A DNA stretch of 10,176 bases from CAZKBP01 sp964551015. GTDB taxonomy: Bacteria; Bacteroidota; Bacteroidia; Cytophagales; Microscillaceae. The notes below the pieces were generated by a model. It saw only the letters and a program-made list of their open reading frames with translations, was not told where the DNA came from and did not search any database. Positions 7,172 to 10,176 of this stretch are shown in pieces; within the stretch, counting starts at the first letter, position 1; each line of letters begins with the position of its first letter. The stretch spans positions 1-10,176 of the forward strand of contig CAZKBP010000076.1 in assembly GCA_964551015.1 (NCBI GenBank). The letters run 5' to 3'. The translations under genes were made by a program, and so were the position numbers.

Positions 7172-9814
7172 ATGGAAGATCTTAAAGTGGACAATAAAAT
7201 AACGGTATTAGGAAAAACCTTCAACACAGAAGAAGAACGTAGAAGCTATTTCCGTGAAGAACTTCGCAAAAAACTACCCGAGCTCAAACAAATGGAAGGC
7301 TTTCCTATTGGCGAAGATGAGGATATTTTGAACCTATCCGACCCACCATACTACACGGCCTGCCCAAACCCCTGGTTAAACGATTTTATTGCTGAATGGG
7401 AAGAAGAAAAAAAGCAATTGGAAAAGGATGGAAAACGTTCTGCTGATTTTGTAGTGGATGAACCTTATGCTGCGGATGTGAGTGAAGGAAAAAGCGAAGC
7501 TCTATACAAGGCTCATAATTATCATACAAAAGTGCCTTTCCGAGCTATTTTAAAATACATATTTCATTATACTCAACCAGGAGATATTATTTTTGACGGT
7601 TTTGCTGGAACTGGCATGGTTGGTGTTGCTGCGGCTAAAGCTAGCAATCCCGATGTAAAACTAAAATTTGAATTAGAGTCTTCACAAAATGATATAATAA
7701 AATGGGGTGAAAGAAAAACTATTAATAATGATTTATCACCAATAGCCAGTTTTATTGCATACAATTATCAATTTAAAACTAATCTATCAGAATTTTCTAA
7801 ACACGCTAAAATGTTGCTAGATTCATTCAATAATGAATTTGGATGGATGTATCAAACAAGACATAGTAATGGAAAAATTGCAAGAATTGATTTTGTCGTT
7901 TGGAGTGAAGTTTTAATTTGTTCTAGTTGTCAAAGTGAATTTATTTTTTCAGAAAGGTTTTACGACTCGAAAAAACAGAAAATTTCAAAGGAATCCACTT
8001 GTCAAAGTTGTGGTGGAATAATTACAAAAAACAATTCATCAGTTAGTTTTGAAACAAAATTAGACCCATTACTAATTGAACCATTAAGAGTTCCTAAGCG
8101 AATACCACATAAAATACATTACACATTTAAGGGAGGCAAATATATTAAGTCCCCTGATGAAAATGACAAGAAAACACTTGAACAAATAGAAAGCCTAGAT
8201 TTTCCAAAATTTCCTCTTTTTAAGTTTCCTCAAATGCAAATGATGAAAGTTGGTAGAGTTAAAACGACAAACATTACTCATTTGCATCATTTTTATTTAA
8301 AAAGAGCTGCTATCTCAATAAGTTACTTTTGGTATAAGATAAAAGAAGTTAATGATACACGCTTAAGAAATAGTCTGTATTTTCTTTTTGAACAAATTAT
8401 ATGGGGTATGTCAGTTCTAAATAGATTCAGCCCAACACATTTTTCTCAAGTTAACAGGTTTCTTTCTGGCGTTTTTTATGTTGCGTCACACACTTCAGAA
8501 GTTACACCTTTTTATATACTTGAAGGAAAAATCAAAAGGTTGATATCAGCATTTTCAAAGCATGATTTTCAAAAAAATAGTCATTTAATAAACACTGGAG
8601 ACTGTTCTAATATAAATATCAAGAAAAACTCAATTGACTATATTTTTACTGACCCACCTTTTGGCGAAAACATTTACTATAGTGACTTGAATATGTTAAT
8701 AGAGGCATGGCATCAAGTTATTACCAAACCAGACTCTGAGGCAATTGTTGATAGGGCAAAATCTAAATCTTTTATTGTGTATCAAAGTTTAATGTCCAGT
8801 TGTTTTAAACATAACTACTCCCTTCTTAAACCAGGCAAATGGATGACTGTTGAATTCAGTAATACAAGCGCAGCTGTCTGGAATGGAATACAAACTGCCA
8901 TACAAAATGCAGGCTTTATAATATCTAATGTCGCTTCTTTAAATAAAAAACAAGGTACTTTTCAAGCTGTGAATTCTCCAACAGCTGTCAAACAAGATTT
9001 AGTAATATCGTGCTACAAACCATCATCTGAATTTGATGATAAATTCAAACAGCATCAAAATACTGATGTAGCTGTTTGGGACTTTGTGGAAGAGCATTTA
9101 CGCCATTTACCTATTCACCTTCTCAAAGAAAATGCAACAACTGCAATTGTTGAAAGAAGCCCTAAGATTTTATTTGACAGACTTATTGCCTTTTATGTGC
9201 AAAAGGGCTTGCCTGTACCAATTGATGCGGGGGCGTTTCAAAAAGGTTTGCGAGAGCGTTTTATTGAGCGTGATGGTATGTTTTTCACCAACGAACAAGT
9301 ACAGGAATACGATAAAAAGAAAGCGGAGAATCCTGAGTTTATTCAGTTGTCCATTTTGGTTTCCTCTGAGCAAGACGGTGTGCTGTGGTTGAAGAATGTA
9401 TTAACTGAAAAGTCATTAGCCTACCAAGACATCCAACCTTTGTGGATGCAAGCATTAGCAGGTGTGCGTAAAGGAGACGTTATTCCTGAATTGGCATACA
9501 TACTTGAAGAAAATTTCTTAAAAGATGAGCAAGGCAAATGGTATGTGCCAGACCCTGAAAACGAAGCAGATTTAGAGAAACTACGTACCAAGCGATTGTT
9601 AAAGCAATTTGAGTTGTACAAAACCGAAGCTGCTAAACCTAAAGGCAAAATAAAGGAGGTTCGTGTAGAAGCTTTACGTGCCGGTTTCAAACAATCATAT
9701 CAGGATAAAGACTTTAAAACCATCGTTCAAATTGGGGATCGTATTCCAAACAATTTGTTGATGGAAGACGAAGTCTTATTGCAGTTTTATGACATAGCGA
9801 CTTCAAGAGTGTAA
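7172..9814 (+). CDS. pglXI: BREX-3 PglXI-like adenine-type DNA methyltransferase
   Basis: This 880-aa protein carries the SAM-binding motif I, FDGFAGTGM (141-149), and motif IV, YIFTDPPFGENIYYSDLN (491-508). The DPPF tetrapeptide is typical of N6-adenine or N4-cytosine amino-methyltransferases. Motif I precedes motif IV. A second proline motif, DPPYYTACPNPW (57-68), lies near the N-terminus, as in the large BREX-associated methyltransferases. Two CxxC pairs, CSSC (250-253) and CQSC (277-280), make a probable zinc ribbon between the catalytic motifs. The C-terminal 240 residues, including FIERDGMFFTNEQVQEYD (about 691-708), are family-like but have no catalytic motif. It should methylate host DNA so that the BREX complex spares it; the target sequence cannot be read from here. 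The middle of the gene (about 7670-9050) is much more AT-rich than both ends, which suggests a swapped segment. The start is 6 nt after brxC, and the next gene begins 1 nt after the stop. Confidence 0.82.
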   Translation: MEDLKVDNKITVLGKTFNTEEERRSYFREELRKKLPELKQMEGFPIGEDEDILNLSDPPYYTACPNPWLNDFIAEWEEEKKQLEKDGKRSADFVVDEPYAADVSEGKSEALYKAHNYHTKVPFRAILKYIFHYTQPGDIIFDGFAGTGMVGVAAAKASNPDVKLKFELESSQNDIIKWGERKTINNDLSPIASFIAYNYQFKTNLSEFSKHAKMLLDSFNNEFGWMYQTRHSNGKIARIDFVVWSEVLICSSCQSEFIFSERFYDSKKQKISKESTCQSCGGIITKNNSSVSFETKLDPLLIEPLRVPKRIPHKIHYTFKGGKYIKSPDENDKKTLEQIESLDFPKFPLFKFPQMQMMKVGRVKTTNITHLHHFYLKRAAISISYFWYKIKEVNDTRLRNSLYFLFEQIIWGMSVLNRFSPTHFSQVNRFLSGVFYVASHTSEVTPFYILEGKIKRLISAFSKHDFQKNSHLINTGDCSNINIKKNSIDYIFTDPPFGENIYYSDLNMLIEAWHQVITKPDSEAIVDRAKSKSFIVYQSLMSSCFKHNYSLLKPGKWMTVEFSNTSAAVWNGIQTAIQNAGFIISNVASLNKKQGTFQAVNSPTAVKQDLVISCYKPSSEFDDKFKQHQNTDVAVWDFVEEHLRHLPIHLLKENATTAIVERSPKILFDRLIAFYVQKGLPVPIDAGAFQKGLRERFIERDGMFFTNEQVQEYDKKKAENPEFIQLSILVSSEQDGVLWLKNVLTEKSLAYQDIQPLWMQALAGVRKGDVIPELAYILEENFLKDEQGKWYVPDPENEADLEKLRTKRLLKQFELYKTEAAKPKGKIKEVRVEALRAGFKQSYQDKDFKTIVQIGDRIPNNLLMEDEVLLQFYDIATSRV

Positions 9815-9815
9815 T

Positions 9816-10112
9816 ATGCTGTACAAAGGAAAAGCCATAGAAGTCTTAGGAGAAAAAGAAGTTTTCGGGCAAACGATTGCTTGGATACGCATTTTAGAAG
9901 ATGGTTCTTTCTTGCAGGTTGCAAAGGAAGATTTGGAGACTGAGCACATTGAATTTAATATACCATTGATTCGATTCATTTCTATTGCTGCCAAAATTAA
10001 AGATGAAGTAGCGAAGAAAAACATCCTAGCACCTTATGAGAGTAGTTTAATTCCGCTACCACACCAAATATTGGTGTTGGAAAAAGTAATGCAATCCACT
10101 CAAAATCTATAA
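9816..10112 (+). pseudogene. Truncated N-terminus of a SNF2-type helicase (brxHII-like)
   Basis: The 98-codon frame begins 1 nt after the methyltransferase stop. It has an N-terminal strand-rich segment (1-55), then LAPYESSLIPLPHQILVLEK (about 71-90) and VMQS. In SNF2/DEAH-type helicases such an L-P-H-Q-x-x-x-x-x-x-V segment is the Q-motif-like stretch just before the Walker A (ADEVGLGKT). The frame instead runs into QNL and a stop, so the whole ATPase core is missing. BREX type 3 has a helicase, BrxHII, at this place after the methyltransferase, which fits. I read this as the 5' end of a helicase gene disrupted by an insertion or rearrangement just after about 10095. A genuine stand-alone 98-aa protein is possible but less likely. 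Any product would lack ATPase activity. Confidence 0.65.
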
Positions 10113-10151
10113 TACCTCGACAAATTTAGACCACTGGCATCATTTAAATTT

Positions 10152-10159
10152 TACCTTTG
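10152..10159 (+). promoter_or_regulatory. Bacteroidota -7 element TACCTTTG
   Basis: TACCTTTG matches the TAnnTTTG consensus of the Bacteroidota primary sigma factor exactly. It lies 4 nt before the ATG at 10164, so the transcript would have a very short leader or none. No convincing -33 TTTG partner is seen at the usual distance. Confidence 0.45.
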
Positions 10160-10163
10160 TGCA

Positions 10164-10176
10164 ATGAAAAAAAAGA
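10164..10176 (+). CDS. Start of an unidentified gene cut by the right edge
   Basis: Only ATG AAA AAA AAG and one further base are visible. It follows a TAnnTTTG element. It could be a transposase start (see the possible insertion sequence), but four codons cannot decide this. Confidence 0.3.

Larger units (their letters stand above)
10113..10176 (+). mobile_element. Possible left end of an insertion sequence
   Basis: Directly after the broken helicase frame come a short non-coding stretch, a strong promoter-like element and an ATG followed by AAA AAA AAG. A lysine-rich MKKK start shortly after a terminal segment is common in insertion-sequence transposase genes. The window ends before the coding sequence or the inverted repeat partner can be seen, so this is an inference from the truncation. 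The exact element boundary is unknown and may lie some bases upstream of 10113. Confidence 0.35.

Noticed and set aside
9084..9392. Open frames antisense to or shifted within the ATPase and methyltransferase genes (for example 9084-9392 plus, 6805-7065 minus, 9421-9690 minus)
   Set aside because: They lie wholly inside well-supported genes, have unusual residue composition and show no domain pattern.
9816..10112. Independent small 98-aa gene
   Set aside because: Its last 30 residues look like the segment that precedes the Walker A of SNF2-type helicases, and it sits where BREX type 3 has its helicase. A truncated gene explains it better.

Overview
The window suggests a Bacteroidota chromosome, possibly Cytophagia- or Flavobacteriia-like. 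It is AT-rich, its starts lack clear Shine-Dalgarno sequences, and a perfect TAnnTTTG-type -7 element lies at 10152-10159. The lineage call is an inference from these traits, not from a database match. The window looks like a defence island: two divergent gene blocks separated by about 570 non-coding bases.

Left block (minus strand, 2334 down to 1, running off the window edge). Three tightly packed genes are read leftward. The first encodes a 147-aa protein whose N-terminal half looks like effector-associated domain 11 (EAD11). The second is a 166-aa coiled-coil protein. The third is a large TPR protein, open at the left edge, with five tandem 138-bp (46-residue) repeats. All three proteins carry a similar short glycine/isoleucine strand motif. 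The second and third also share a longer aligned module. This looks like a multi-gene version of the EAD-plus-repeat-sensor architecture of bacterial conflict systems, with no obvious NTPase or killing effector inside the window.

Middle (2335-2902). This divergent intergenic region holds a perfect 12-bp-stem hairpin (2548-2590), a GC-richer segment of unknown nature (about 2704-2812), and an 8+8-bp inverted repeat overlapping a TATAAT box just upstream of the right block.

Right block (plus strand, 2903 to about 10112). This compact operon encodes a 65-aa XRE/Cro-type regulator, a 138-aa BrxF-like protein, a 1219-aa BrxC/PglY-type P-loop ATPase, an 880-aa adenine-type DNA methyltransferase (PglXI-like), and the first roughly 95 residues of what looks like a SNF2-type helicase (BrxHII-like). 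Junctions are -8, -4, +6 and +1 nt. This order matches my recollection of a type 3 BREX phage-defence system. The remaining expected genes (pglZ, brxA and the rest of the helicase) would lie beyond the right edge. The helicase frame stops just before its expected Walker A, and a new promoter and ATG follow at once. This suggests that an insertion sequence or a rearrangement has broken the operon there.

In a BREX system the methyltransferase marks host DNA while the ATPase and partner proteins block replication of unmarked phage DNA. The XRE protein and the inverted repeat before it would regulate the operon. The main oddities are a BrxF-like protein without a Walker A motif, a methyltransferase gene whose middle is much more AT-rich than its ends, the interrupted helicase, and the motif shared across the left cassette.
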